64,000 bases of DNA. Origin: Clostridiales bacterium. GTDB taxonomy: Bacteria; Bacillota; Clostridia; Saccharofermentanales; Saccharofermentanaceae. Both the position numbers and the translations under genes were made by a program. Below are positions 11,401 to 19,494 of this stretch, piece by piece. Position 1 is the first letter of the stretch. Each line of letters opens with the position of its first letter. Location of the stretch: the NCBI GenBank assembly GCA_017964005.1, contig JAGCSR010000049.1, positions 124,001 through 188,000 on the forward strand. Reading direction: 5' to 3'. The notes beneath the pieces are model-generated. The model had not been told where the DNA came from. It ran no database searches and saw only the letters and a program-made list of their open reading frames with translations.

Positions 11401-11500
11401 CTATAAGCATTATGATCTTAACGATCTTATCGCTAAGGCCCGCGATATCCTTAAGGATCAGAAGATGCCGGAAGATATGAGGACCAGATACGGACTTTGA
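8417..11500 (+). CDS. TIR domain - transmembrane - beta-propeller-like protein
   Basis: A 1027-residue protein with three parts. Residues 1-185 form a bacterial TIR domain (FISYKHADLD at the start, then YLIVICSP). W89 and E93 of VWVEREI occupy the place of the WxxxE segment that carries the catalytic Glu in NAD-consuming TIRs. Residues 189-210 form one membrane helix. The remaining ~800 residues are repetitive beta-strand blades like WD40/PQQ-type propellers. The order suggests a cytoplasmic TIR effector controlled by an external or periplasm-facing sensor. Family knowledge links TIR domains to NAD+ cleavage or signalling in immunity, but neither is shown here. It is a single gene with its own promoter. 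It ends 4 bases from the opposing DHH gene. Confidence 0.8.
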   Translation: MIEFYNAFISYKHADLDNKVAEHVQRSLEHFHIPHRIRKKTGKKKIERIFRDKDELPITSDLTDTISNALEKADYLIVICSPNTKQSVWVEREIAFFLKNHTKKQILTVLAGGEPEEVIPDVLKRDVRTVPGADGNPVEIEVPVEPLSCDYRMPFGRAKKEELPRLAAALVGCSYDELVRRQRAYRMRRTAAIGGIILAAALAFAGYMFYSRQKIDAAYKDSLISRSRYLAKESENLLENEDRIGALFLALEALPAGEGDDKPVTSEAVCALADATLAYKGPDGWSIHSVWDYSMSNQVYDFVVSPEGNTLAARDKTLAVVAWNTVDHTKLFEYRDLDDNVLRLSLFDDDNLLILSGRTLRCADLKEGKFIWETEYRDGYLDEELQISDDGNIFCAAHGPKILKIDPKSGEILHSYDLDVNTEEKKASISAFALSADKKKIGMVFSTGYNEGFSGVYDIATGKLVTNEAGEYTVSNILWTKDGRFMTVEYNLSISGSARFNSTSVLRTNSSFITCYDPETMNRVWRVENTSNGVANAKGLVELGDTGTIAYFEGDRCTVYSAEAGQIVYDWHASESIINVLDNDGDGIPFVMTMNGGIGTPVTGEGNDVLSVTYYLTDQIRNIEVNKGIYVNKSFGTDIIYYKANVVDEDFKEVEDASISYLGEKHIDDNVLAVTTQSDDGALLLLINPSDQSLIAKHLVGPGAGISTGFKLLGADEDYVYMVKNNTDGIFVISAPIKGGDFTETQVNDRYVRPGITGYLNDGKIAFYDHDNKNYYCCLWDTKTQQTARFELSADDFFTPDIPPMYDKDLDRVYLTGQEEDLILDASSGKTTKVSLPESWDITNKVVYDKSHKEVWITDGKNIASVKEDGSVRLVLSCEGRTPLGFVIDKDTDGKTDLIYVAYSEGELVRYSADTGEFIASSVISNYVDTRPNATFEFDHGNKALYLQCGELTSVVDMNSWVETAYIQDSFGHHRPTDRFFALSIESSSNRRIGSYKHYDLNDLIAKARDILKDQKMPEDMRTRYGL

Positions 11501-11504
11501 GTTA

Positions 11505-12995
11505 TCAGAATAATCCTGCCGGCTTATAGAGCTTGTCGAAAAGACGTCCTGCAACGATATATATGTCATGCGGGTCGTCTTCTCTTACTGCGACATAATC
11601 GCCGATCTTGCCCGAATAGTATTTCTCGTCGTTCCATACGGTGAAGAGCTTTATTGCGTGGTCTAAGGGCTTTGCGTAGATCCTTGCGGTACCTTCAGGA
11701 CTTATGACCGTTTTGGCGAAGGGAAGAACACGCTTGACTTCGCCGGTCTGCTTGCTCTTGATAACAGGTTCGTACTCGAATTCGCCCTGATATACAAAGC
11801 CGGTCTCGTCATAGCTTTCTTCCAGTTTCTCCTGGGATATGGGCCAGATCTCGCCTTCGATACCGATCATAAGATAAGTGTCTTCGGATATCGTGACGCC
11901 GGCATCTCCTTCCAGGGTTCTTATCTCGACCTGGGTTCCGATAGGGAAGACATCTGCAAGCCTTACGGCTCCCAGCTTCTGGTCGCGCTTGGAATACATC
12001 TTCATATCTGAAGTGTCGATAGTGACATCTTTGGCGTAGATGACTTCGAAAGTATTGTAGTACTGGCGGATCCTCTTGCCCAGATATTCATCGGCAGATA
12101 CATCCAGAAGTTCAGGCCATATCGTTCCGCCGGCCTTATAGATGTGTCCGCCGCCTCCGCCTGCGCCTTCCGCGAGGAATGCAGCCAGCTCGTTGGCATG
12201 GACTTCCGCAGTACATGACCTGACGGAGAACTTGATCTGCTCGTCGTTTGCAAAGTATGCAAGACATACGTCAACGCCTGCAGTCTCCATGGTGAAGTCC
12301 GCGATGAGACCCAGGATGTTGGGATCGCAGGGTTCTGCGGCGATGATGATGTATTTAAGGTCTTCGTGATAAGCGAAGTTCAATATGGCATTGCCCGTGA
12401 TGTTCAGTTCTTCCAAAGAGATGTTGGAATTGCACATCATCTTGACCAGGCTCTTGTTATAGATAAGAGAGTCAGACATATCGCGGTCAAGAGGGTGGGA
12501 GATCTCACTCATCCTGTTGGTATCTGAATAAAGACCGTAGTAAAGGTCAGTTGCCAGATCCTTATTCTCATTCACGTCCATATCCTCGGCTCTTAACATA
12601 TCCCATACGACGGTGGAACAGGATCCGATGTTGCTTCTTACTTCCGACAGCTCGGGAAGGTCCACTGTCACCTGATGGTGATCTATTACCGCGATGTTCT
12701 CCGCCGGAGTATCGGTTACATTCTTTTGGCCGAACTGGCAGTCGCAGGTGATAAGGAGCTCGGGAACACGGTTGAAGTCCGGTTCGTAGGATATGGGGAT
12801 CTCAAGTTCTTCCACCATAATGAGAAGGTTGCTCTTCTTGATCTCGTTTATCCCGCGGTATATGAATACGGGTTCTTTCCCGTTGTTCGCAAAATACCAA
12901 TACAGAGCAAATCCCGAAGCCAGAGCGTCGGCGTCCGGATTGTCGTGGCACTGGATAACGATATCGTCAAATGTCAGCAGATCAGAAAGCAGCAT
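11505..12995 (-). CDS. DHH/DHHA1-family phosphoesterase with C-terminal extension
   Basis: Phosphoesterase of the NrnA/GdpP-related DHH superfamily, whose members cleave nanoRNA, pAp or cyclic dinucleotides with Mn2+. Visible motifs are NPDADA near residue 20, the DHH itself in AVIDHHQV, and the DHHA1 glycine-rich substrate loop GAGGGGGHIYKAGG near residue 280. At 496 residues it is longer than typical NrnA (about 320). The extra ~165 C-terminal residues are not recognised. The ATG at 12995 has GAGGGGG upstream. It is read toward the TIR gene with a 4-base gap and no terminator between them. Substrate cannot be set from sequence. Confidence 0.85.
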   Translation of the reverse strand: MLLSDLLTFDDIVIQCHDNPDADALASGFALYWYFANNGKEPVFIYRGINEIKKSNLLIMVEELEIPISYEPDFNRVPELLITCDCQFGQKNVTDTPAENIAVIDHHQVTVDLPELSEVRSNIGSCSTVVWDMLRAEDMDVNENKDLATDLYYGLYSDTNRMSEISHPLDRDMSDSLIYNKSLVKMMCNSNISLEELNITGNAILNFAYHEDLKYIIIAAEPCDPNILGLIADFTMETAGVDVCLAYFANDEQIKFSVRSCTAEVHANELAAFLAEGAGGGGGHIYKAGGTIWPELLDVSADEYLGKRIRQYYNTFEVIYAKDVTIDTSDMKMYSKRDQKLGAVRLADVFPIGTQVEIRTLEGDAGVTISEDTYLMIGIEGEIWPISQEKLEESYDETGFVYQGEFEYEPVIKSKQTGEVKRVLPFAKTVISPEGTARIYAKPLDHAIKLFTVWNDEKYYSGKIGDYVAVREDDPHDIYIVAGRLFDKLYKPAGLF

Positions 12996-13024
12996 ATTAC
13001 ATGTCCCCCTCGTTTATCCCATAT

Positions 13025-13052
13025 ATTATATTCTTTTCGGGACAAATGGCAA
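13025..13052 (-). promoter_or_regulatory. Promoter of the DHH gene
   Basis: On the minus strand TTGCCA (13047-13052) and TATAAT (13025-13030), 16 bases apart, about 30 bases before the start codon. Confidence 0.6.
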
Positions 13053-13072
13053 AAGACGGTTGCATTACAAGA

Positions 13073-14446
13073 TCAAGATAAAGCTTTCGTATCTTCCCAG
13101 GATCTTCTGAGCCTGCGGAAGACGATGTTCGCCAGGATCATGCCTAAGACACCTGCGGTAACCCAGGCTATCGGGTCACATCCAACCGCCAGATAATAGT
13201 TGTGGAATACCTTGGACAGGGAAGAGCATATTAGTCTTGCAACGAACTCCACGAGCCCGAGGGACATGGCTACGAAGGCGAATCCCGCGCCCTGCATTGA
13301 TGATCTGTAAATGAATATCATGGCTAGAGCTATATAACAGACGGCGCTCTCGACGATATATATCATCGCATAGGGAACATAGACCGAGATGTCCGTTCCC
13401 GAGGGGAAGAATATCCTCATGACTATAGGCGTGAGGCTTATGACGATTACAGCCGCTGCTGCGGAATAGATGGAGAAGATCTTCATGGCAGCCTTGATCC
13501 CGTCCCTGATCCGGTCCATCTTGCGCGCGCCGGTGTTCTGGCCGACATAAGCGGGCATGGTCTGACCTATGGAGAACATACCCATGTTTATTATGCTCGA
13601 AAACTTGTTGGCCGCAGTGATGGCCGTGACGGCAACATCTCCGAAGAGGTTGATGGCGCTTTGCATTATTACCGTTCCGGATGCCGTAATGCCGTTGGCC
13701 AGTGCCATGGGAAGCCCCAAGATAAACTGCTTTCTGGCAGTTGTCATGTGCAGTTTCCAGTGTCTTGCAGAAGGCCTTAGTACAGGGACTTTGACATAAC
13801 AGTAGGTGACACCTGCCGCTGCGGAACAAGCCTGGGAGATAACCGTTGCGATTGCAGCACCGAAGGTCCCCCAGCCGAATACAATTATGAAGAACAGATC
13901 CAGGAATATGTTGATCCCCGCGGACATCATAAGGAAGAATAGCGGCATCTTGCTGTTGCCGATGGCGCGGAGAAGAGATGCGAAATAGTTATTGAACACG
14001 GTCGCGGTAATTCCCAGGGTAATGGTCGATATATATGCGTAAGCGTAATCGAAAATACTCTCAGGGGTGTTCATCCAGACCAGCAGGTGCCTTAAGAAGA
14101 ATATACTGAATAATGTCTGGATCAAAGCTAAGACTATGCAAAGGTATATGCCGTTGGTGAAAGTCTTCTTGACTCCTTCTTCGTCTTTGGCGCCGTACCG
14201 TTGGCTGGTAAGGACCGAGAATCCCGTGACCATGCCGTTGGCAACGCCGATGAACAGGAACATCAGTGTTCCCGTGGAACCTACTGCGGCAAGAGCCTTG
14301 TCCCCGACAAATCTTCCCACGATTATGGTGTCGACGATGTTATAGAGCTGCTGGATTATATTGCCCAGGAACAAGGGCCACGTGAACTTAAGGATGATCG
14401 AGAGGGGCTTCCCGACGGTCATATCCATATCGGTCCTGCGAGACAT
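13073..14446 (-). CDS. MATE family multidrug/cation exporter
   Basis: Integral membrane antiporter of the MATE superfamily, exporting drugs or metabolites against Na+ or H+. The 457 residues contain about twelve hydrophobic segments. The family opening is clear: PLSIILKFTWPLFLGNIIQQLYNIVDTI... with VGRFVGDKALAAVG. The first half ends around AAIATVISQ. AGGAGG lies 9 bases before the ATG. An inverted repeat in the leader and a separate promoter suggest regulated expression. The substrate is unknown. Confidence 0.93.
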   Translation of the reverse strand: MSRRTDMDMTVGKPLSIILKFTWPLFLGNIIQQLYNIVDTIIVGRFVGDKALAAVGSTGTLMFLFIGVANGMVTGFSVLTSQRYGAKDEEGVKKTFTNGIYLCIVLALIQTLFSIFFLRHLLVWMNTPESIFDYAYAYISTITLGITATVFNNYFASLLRAIGNSKMPLFFLMMSAGINIFLDLFFIIVFGWGTFGAAIATVISQACSAAAGVTYCYVKVPVLRPSARHWKLHMTTARKQFILGLPMALANGITASGTVIMQSAINLFGDVAVTAITAANKFSSIINMGMFSIGQTMPAYVGQNTGARKMDRIRDGIKAAMKIFSIYSAAAAVIVISLTPIVMRIFFPSGTDISVYVPYAMIYIVESAVCYIALAMIFIYRSSMQGAGFAFVAMSLGLVEFVARLICSSLSKVFHNYYLAVGCDPIAWVTAGVLGMILANIVFRRLRRSWEDTKALS

Positions 14447-14462
14447 GTAATGTTCCTCCTAA

Positions 14463-14482
14463 GTAAGATATCGACATCTTAC
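14463..14482 (-). promoter_or_regulatory. Inverted repeat in the MATE leader, possible operator
   Basis: GTAAGAT (14463-14469) and ATCTTAC (14476-14482) form a perfect 7-bp inverted repeat around a 6-base spacer, 16 bases before the MATE start codon. The size fits a dimeric regulator such as a MarR- or TetR-type repressor, but no regulator gene is adjacent. Confidence 0.4.
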
Positions 14483-14553
14483 GGCATCCGCTTTATTGCC
14501 CCCTGAACGGTCTGCCGAAGATATGTCAACAAAGAATGATATTATGTTGTATC

Positions 14554-14581
14554 ATTATATGGTTATTCAGATTTTTAGCAA
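14554..14581 (-). promoter_or_regulatory. Candidate promoter of the MATE gene
   Basis: On the minus strand TTGCTA (14576-14581) and TATAAT (14554-14559), 16 bases apart. This would give a leader of about 100 bases that contains the inverted repeat at 14463-14482. Confidence 0.45.
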
Positions 14582-14672
14582 TAGATATATGCTATGACAA
14601 ATGTGCCGATAATGGTAAAATTTTCGGCGGGTAAATCGGATAATATCACATAGTACATACGGAGATTACGGA

Positions 14673-16565
14673 GTGCCTTACTTAAGTCTTGAAGATATAC
14701 ACATGTCCTATTCGTCCAGAGACATTCTCGACGGAGTGTCTTTGCGCATCAATAAGGGTGATAAGATCGCTTTTATCGGAGATAACGGCGCGGGCAAATC
14801 CACTCTGTTCAAGATAATAGAAGGCAATATAAGACCTGATTCCGGCAAAGTCATAACCCACGGCAATACAGTTATAGGCTATCTGTCCCAGAACATTAAC
14901 GATATGAACTTCTCTGATGTTACCCTGATGCCCGAAGCTCTTGTGGAAGCCGAGTGCAGGATGCAGGAGGCACAGCAGCAGATTTCCCTTTATGCGGAAG
15001 ATCCGGACAGGCTCGCTTTGGCTATGGAAGAGTTCTCTGAAGCGACGGGTAAGTTCGAAGCTCTGGGAGGCTACGATTACGAATATGCGCTGAATGACGC
15101 CCTGGCCGGATTGGGAATAGATTATCTTAAGGACAGATCTGATCTTACGGGTCTGTCGGGAGGCGAGAAGATGCGGCTTGCGCTGGCCCGCCTTACCGTG
15201 GAACACCCCGATATTCTGATGCTGGACGAGCCTACGAACCATCTTGATATCGATGCTGCCGAGTGGCTAGAAGGATTTCTTGCATCCTACGGCGGCGCGG
15301 TCTTCGTTATATCCCATGACAGATTCTTCATCGACCGCTTTGCCAACCGCGTTATCGAACTGGACGGCGGGCAGATCACATGCTATAGAGGCAATTATAC
15401 CAGCTATGCTGAGCAGAAAGCTGCATTCATCAAGATGCAGCAGGAAAGGATCGAACAGCTGGAGAAAGAACTCGAACACCAGCAGGATGTCAAACAGACA
15501 TTCCTGTCTCACCGCAATATCTCCGGATACCATCAAAGAGAGAAGATGATAGACAAGATAGGAGCAATCCTTGAGCAGGAGAGGGCCAGGATGCCTTCGG
15601 ATTTTGCGAAGATGAGCTTCGCTCCGGTCCCTCAGGACAGGTCCGGCGCGGAAGACAAGATCCTCCTGAGAGCCGAATCGGTCGGTATGGCCTTTGATGA
15701 CAAGGATCTTTTCAGTGATATATCTTTCGAACTCAAGGCACATGACAAGTTGTTCCTGTGCGGTCCCAACGGGTGCGGGAAGACAACTATGCTCAATATC
15801 CTCCTCGGTAAGGTTCCGGGATTTTCGGGAAGGATCCTTATCTCGGAGGCTTCCAAATGCGGCATCATGGGACAGTTCGTGCCTTTCGACGATGAAGAAC
15901 TGTCCTGTTACGATGAACTCGTATCAAGGACTGACATGACGGTGACCGGTGCCAGAACATATCTTGCCAGATTCGGCTTTGCCGGAGACGATGTGTTCAA
16001 GAAGATAAAGGTGTTGTCCGGAGGGGAGAGGTCCAGACTGTATCTCGGATGTCTTCTTGCGGAATCTCCTGATATCCTGTTCCTTGACGAGCCTACAAAC
16101 CATCTGGATATGAGATCCCGTGAGATCCTGGAGGATGCCATCGGCATGTATGACGGCGCCGTGATCTGTGTAAGCCACGACCGTTACTTTATCGATAAGT
16201 GTGCTGACAGAGTACTCGGTTTTATCGGAGGGACAGGATCTCTGTTCGATAAGTATTCGTATTACAGGAATGCAGCCAAGAATACTCCAAATACCCAATC
16301 CGTTAAGACTGAACCGGAACCTGCAAAGGAGAGCATTCCCGATGATAAGCCTGTTGCCAATAAGGCTCAAGCGAGACGTGAACGCGCCGCGGAGCGCAAC
16401 AAGATACGTAAGATCGAGCAGGATATTGAGCGGCTCGAAGCCCGTCAGGCAGAGCTTGAGGGGATGTTTGCCTCCGCCAGGGATGATACCGTCTACAGAG
16501 AATATTCCGATAATGCTCAGGAACTCGAAAGACTCTATAACGAATACCTTGAATCCGGGGGCTGA
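14673..16565 (+). CDS. ABC-F family ribosome-associated ATPase
   Basis: A soluble ABC-F protein with two ATPase cassettes and no membrane part. Members act at the ribosomal E site in translation control or antibiotic protection. The first cassette has GDNGAGKS (about residue 36) and LSGGEKMRL...LMLDEPTNHLD. The second has GPNGCGKTT (about 367) and LSGGERSRL...LFLDEPTNHLD. A charged helical linker with QERIEQLEKELEHQ separates the two, and a lysine/glutamate-rich coiled coil closes the 630 residues, as in Uup/YdiF-like proteins. The GTG start at 14673 is preceded by GGAG 8 bases upstream. It is divergent from the MATE gene. Confidence 0.92.
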   Translation: MPYLSLEDIHMSYSSRDILDGVSLRINKGDKIAFIGDNGAGKSTLFKIIEGNIRPDSGKVITHGNTVIGYLSQNINDMNFSDVTLMPEALVEAECRMQEAQQQISLYAEDPDRLALAMEEFSEATGKFEALGGYDYEYALNDALAGLGIDYLKDRSDLTGLSGGEKMRLALARLTVEHPDILMLDEPTNHLDIDAAEWLEGFLASYGGAVFVISHDRFFIDRFANRVIELDGGQITCYRGNYTSYAEQKAAFIKMQQERIEQLEKELEHQQDVKQTFLSHRNISGYHQREKMIDKIGAILEQERARMPSDFAKMSFAPVPQDRSGAEDKILLRAESVGMAFDDKDLFSDISFELKAHDKLFLCGPNGCGKTTMLNILLGKVPGFSGRILISEASKCGIMGQFVPFDDEELSCYDELVSRTDMTVTGARTYLARFGFAGDDVFKKIKVLSGGERSRLYLGCLLAESPDILFLDEPTNHLDMRSREILEDAIGMYDGAVICVSHDRYFIDKCADRVLGFIGGTGSLFDKYSYYRNAAKNTPNTQSVKTEPEPAKESIPDDKPVANKAQARRERAAERNKIRKIEQDIERLEARQAELEGMFASARDDTVYREYSDNAQELERLYNEYLESGG

Positions 16566-16599
16566 TACGGCCTGTTGCACTAATTATGCCCAATATAAG

Positions 16600-16630
16600 T
16601 TGTTAGCATATATTATTAATATGCTATAAT
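16600..16630 (+). promoter_or_regulatory. Promoter with overlapping palindromic operator, cdaA operon
   Basis: TATAAT at 16625-16630 with TTGTTA at 16600-16605 (19-base spacer). A perfect inverted repeat, TAGCATAT (16604-16611) and ATATGCTA (16619-16626), fills the spacer and touches the -10 box. A protein bound there would block RNA polymerase. Confidence 0.55.
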
Positions 16631-16666
16631 GACTGTTGAATCCAAAAGATCTTACGGACAAAACAT

Positions 16667-18067
16667 ATGGGCAACAGCGATTTTATTACACAGATCATAA
16701 AGTTCATCAACGAGTTGTTTCACAGTCTGAACAGCGGTTACCTGTTCTTCGGTAACGGCTGGGACTTCATCCGCTATGTTATAGATATCGTTGTTGTTAC
16801 GATGCTGTTCTATTGGATCTTCATGTTCGTAAGACAGACGAGAGCGTGGCAGCTCATCAAGGGAATTGTTCTTGTTCTTCTCTTCGTATTCTTCTGTTCG
16901 ATAATCGGAATGGACATGGTATCTTTCCTGTTCAACCGTTTGCTGTATGTTTTCGCGATTCTCTTCATCATCCTGTTCCAGCCTGAACTTCGAAGGGTTC
17001 TCGAGACTGTCGGTATCAGGACTTCCGGACAGGTGAAGGGTATCTTCATCAAGAAGGCCAATGATGCCAATGCAGATCAGACTAAGGCCATCATCAAGGA
17101 GATCTGTGATGCCTGCGGCGCGATGTCGGCATCTTATACCGGAGCACTTATACTGATCGAACGCAATACCAAGCTCAACGAACTTGCAGAGCAGGAGAAT
17201 GCTGTTCACTTCGAATCCACGGTTACGAGTTCTGTCCTGCAGAGCATCTTCTACAAAGGTTCTCCCATGCACGACGGAGCCCTCCTCATAAGAGAAGGAG
17301 TCATTATCGCCGCAAGATGCCATGTCCCTCTGTCAGTTACCATGCATGAACTCGAGAAGAGCGGAACGCGCCACCGCGCGGCAGTCGGTGCCAGCGAACT
17401 AGGTGATACGGTAGTCGTCGTAGTGTCTGAGGAGCGAGGTACCATATCAGTTGCCGTTAACGGAAGGCTGTTCGAGATGAGCTCGGCAGAAGAACTGAAG
17501 GCAAACCTGTCTTATCTTCTCGGAGTCGCAGCTCCGGTAAGCCACAAGAAAGGTGCTCACGGCAAGAAGAAGGGCGGCAATGCAATGCCTAAGACAACTC
17601 AGGTCGAAGCCGGCGGGATTCAGCCTCAGACGATGGAGGTTCTCACCCGTGACGCTGCAGATATCAAGGGTTTACAGAAGGTCAGCAACGGACAGAAGGT
17701 GTTCTTCTTTATCATATCGCTGGTATTGTCTCTTACTCTGTGGCTTTATATCCAGGTCCAGAACAACCCTGTTGTAACCAGGACCATTACTGTTCCGATC
17801 CAGTATGAGACGGAGAACATGCCACAGGGAATAGATGCTTCCCGTCCCGTTAAGACGTGTGAACTGACAATAGTCGGCCGTCAGAATGCCATCGGCAATA
17901 TATCGCCTTCCGATGTCAAGGCATATATCGATTACGAGCAGCTGGATGTGAAGTCATCCGGAGTCTATAAACTCGATGTCAAGACTGAATCTGTATTAGG
18001 CAGATACTTCCGTGTGGAACGTCAATTGCCCGAGAATGTATCTGTAACTGTATATTCGGTAAATTGA
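16667..18067 (+). CDS. cdaA: Diadenylate cyclase CdaA fused to a CdaR/YbbR domain
   Basis: Makes the second messenger c-di-AMP from two ATP at the membrane. Residues 1-105 hold three membrane helices, and about 115-285 the DAC catalytic domain with DGA (203-205) and RHR (235-237), the two signature motifs. A lysine/glycine-rich linker follows. Then comes a fourth membrane helix (about 344-363) and one extracytoplasmic YbbR-type domain (366-464). In most Bacillota the YbbR part is a separate protein, CdaR, encoded next to cdaA and regulating it. Here both are one 466-residue chain and no separate ybbR gene follows. glmM comes next, as in the classic cdaA-cdaR-glmM operon. Confidence 0.93.
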   Translation: MGNSDFITQIIKFINELFHSLNSGYLFFGNGWDFIRYVIDIVVVTMLFYWIFMFVRQTRAWQLIKGIVLVLLFVFFCSIIGMDMVSFLFNRLLYVFAILFIILFQPELRRVLETVGIRTSGQVKGIFIKKANDANADQTKAIIKEICDACGAMSASYTGALILIERNTKLNELAEQENAVHFESTVTSSVLQSIFYKGSPMHDGALLIREGVIIAARCHVPLSVTMHELEKSGTRHRAAVGASELGDTVVVVVSEERGTISVAVNGRLFEMSSAEELKANLSYLLGVAAPVSHKKGAHGKKKGGNAMPKTTQVEAGGIQPQTMEVLTRDAADIKGLQKVSNGQKVFFFIISLVLSLTLWLYIQVQNNPVVTRTITVPIQYETENMPQGIDASRPVKTCELTIVGRQNAIGNISPSDVKAYIDYEQLDVKSSGVYKLDVKTESVLGRYFRVERQLPENVSVTVYSVN

Positions 18068-18113
18068 TCTGAATCTTTTTCCCGAAAATAATCTTTGGAG
18101 GATATTAACTTAT

Positions 18114-19472
18114 ATGTCACGTATGTTTGGAACAGACGGTGTAAGGGGCATTGCGAACGGTAAACTCGACGCAGTGCTCGCTTTCAGATTGGGGTTTGCG
18201 GGAGCAAAAGTCCTGGCAGGTGATAAGTCCGGCGCCAAAGGGCGCATCCTTATCGGACGGGACACCAGGATCTCCGGTACCATGCTCGAGTCGGCTCTTG
18301 CCGCAGGCATAACCGCAGCAGGATATGACGCGATGCTGGCGGGAGTGATCCCGACACCGGGTATCGCTTATGTCACGAGGACATCAGGCTTTGATGCCGG
18401 TGTCATGATCTCCGCTTCCCATAATTCCTTCGAGTACAACGGGATCAAGTTCTTTTCGCGCGACGGATATAAACTTCCCGATGCGACCGAAGACGAGATA
18501 GAGAAGATATTGTCGGATTTCGACAGTTACTATAAGGATCTTCCGGAGGGCGAAGGCTTAGGCAAAGTCGAGGAATTCCCTCAGGCCATGAAGTTTTATA
18601 CGGATTATCTGATCAGATCCTTATGTCCTGATGCCAAGGGGCTTAAGATCGTTCTCGACTGCGCTAACGGTGCTTCGTCTGATTATGCGTCCACCGTATT
18701 CGGTCTGACAGGCGCGCAGCTTATCATGATCGGCAATTCTCCTGACGGCATCAATATCAACCGCGACTGCGGATCGACACATCTGGAATTGCTTTCCGAG
18801 ACTGTTGTCAGGGAAGGCGCTGATATGGGTTTTGCCTTTGACGGTGATGCCGACAGATTCCTTGCTTGTGATGATAAAGGTGAGCTTTTGGACGGAGATA
18901 TGATCATGTCGGCTCTGGCTTTGTCAATGAAAGAACAAGGCAAGCTCAAGGACGATACACTCGTCGTTACGGTCATGAGCAACCTCGGAGTTGATATCAT
19001 GGCAAAAGACAGAGGCATCAATCTGGTAAAGACAAAGGTCGGTGACCGTTATGTAATCGAGGCGATGCGTTCCGGAGGATTCTGTGTCGGCGGAGAACAG
19101 AGCGGTCATGTCATCTTGTCCGAGTACTCTACGACAGGTGACGGTATGCTGACCGGTCTTGCTTTCCTTGACGCCATCGTAAGATCCGGCAAGACGGCCT
19201 CTGTACTCTGCTCTTGTGTCCGCATACTCCCCCAGGTCCTGATACCTGCCCGTGTTGCAGATGACAGCAAGCAGGCCGCCATGGAGGATGAGGAAGTAAA
19301 AGAACTTATCGCCCGCTATTCGGAAGAACTCCGGGATGCAGGAAGGATCCTGGTGAGACCTTCCGGAACCGAGCCCGTGATCAGGGTAATGATCGAAGGT
19401 GATGATAAGGATAAGATCGGGACGATGGCACAGGACATCGCTGACCTTATCGTGAACAGATTCGGTAATTGA
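18114..19472 (+). CDS. glmM: Phosphoglucosamine mutase
   Basis: Interconverts glucosamine-6-phosphate and glucosamine-1-phosphate on the way to UDP-GlcNAc for peptidoglycan. The N-terminal GTDGVRG, the phosphoserine loop ISASHN (Ser102), the metal-binding DGDADR and the C-terminal phosphate-binding RPSGTEPVIRV are all present. The 452-residue length is typical. In several Bacillota GlmM binds and inhibits CdaA, which fits its position 46 bases after the cyclase gene. The ribosome-binding site GGAGG is 12 bases from the ATG. Confidence 0.97.
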   Translation: MSRMFGTDGVRGIANGKLDAVLAFRLGFAGAKVLAGDKSGAKGRILIGRDTRISGTMLESALAAGITAAGYDAMLAGVIPTPGIAYVTRTSGFDAGVMISASHNSFEYNGIKFFSRDGYKLPDATEDEIEKILSDFDSYYKDLPEGEGLGKVEEFPQAMKFYTDYLIRSLCPDAKGLKIVLDCANGASSDYASTVFGLTGAQLIMIGNSPDGININRDCGSTHLELLSETVVREGADMGFAFDGDADRFLACDDKGELLDGDMIMSALALSMKEQGKLKDDTLVVTVMSNLGVDIMAKDRGINLVKTKVGDRYVIEAMRSGGFCVGGEQSGHVILSEYSTTGDGMLTGLAFLDAIVRSGKTASVLCSCVRILPQVLIPARVADDSKQAAMEDEEVKELIARYSEELRDAGRILVRPSGTEPVIRVMIEGDDKDKIGTMAQDIADLIVNRFGN

Positions 19473-19494
19473 ACATGAGAATGGAGAACTGCTG

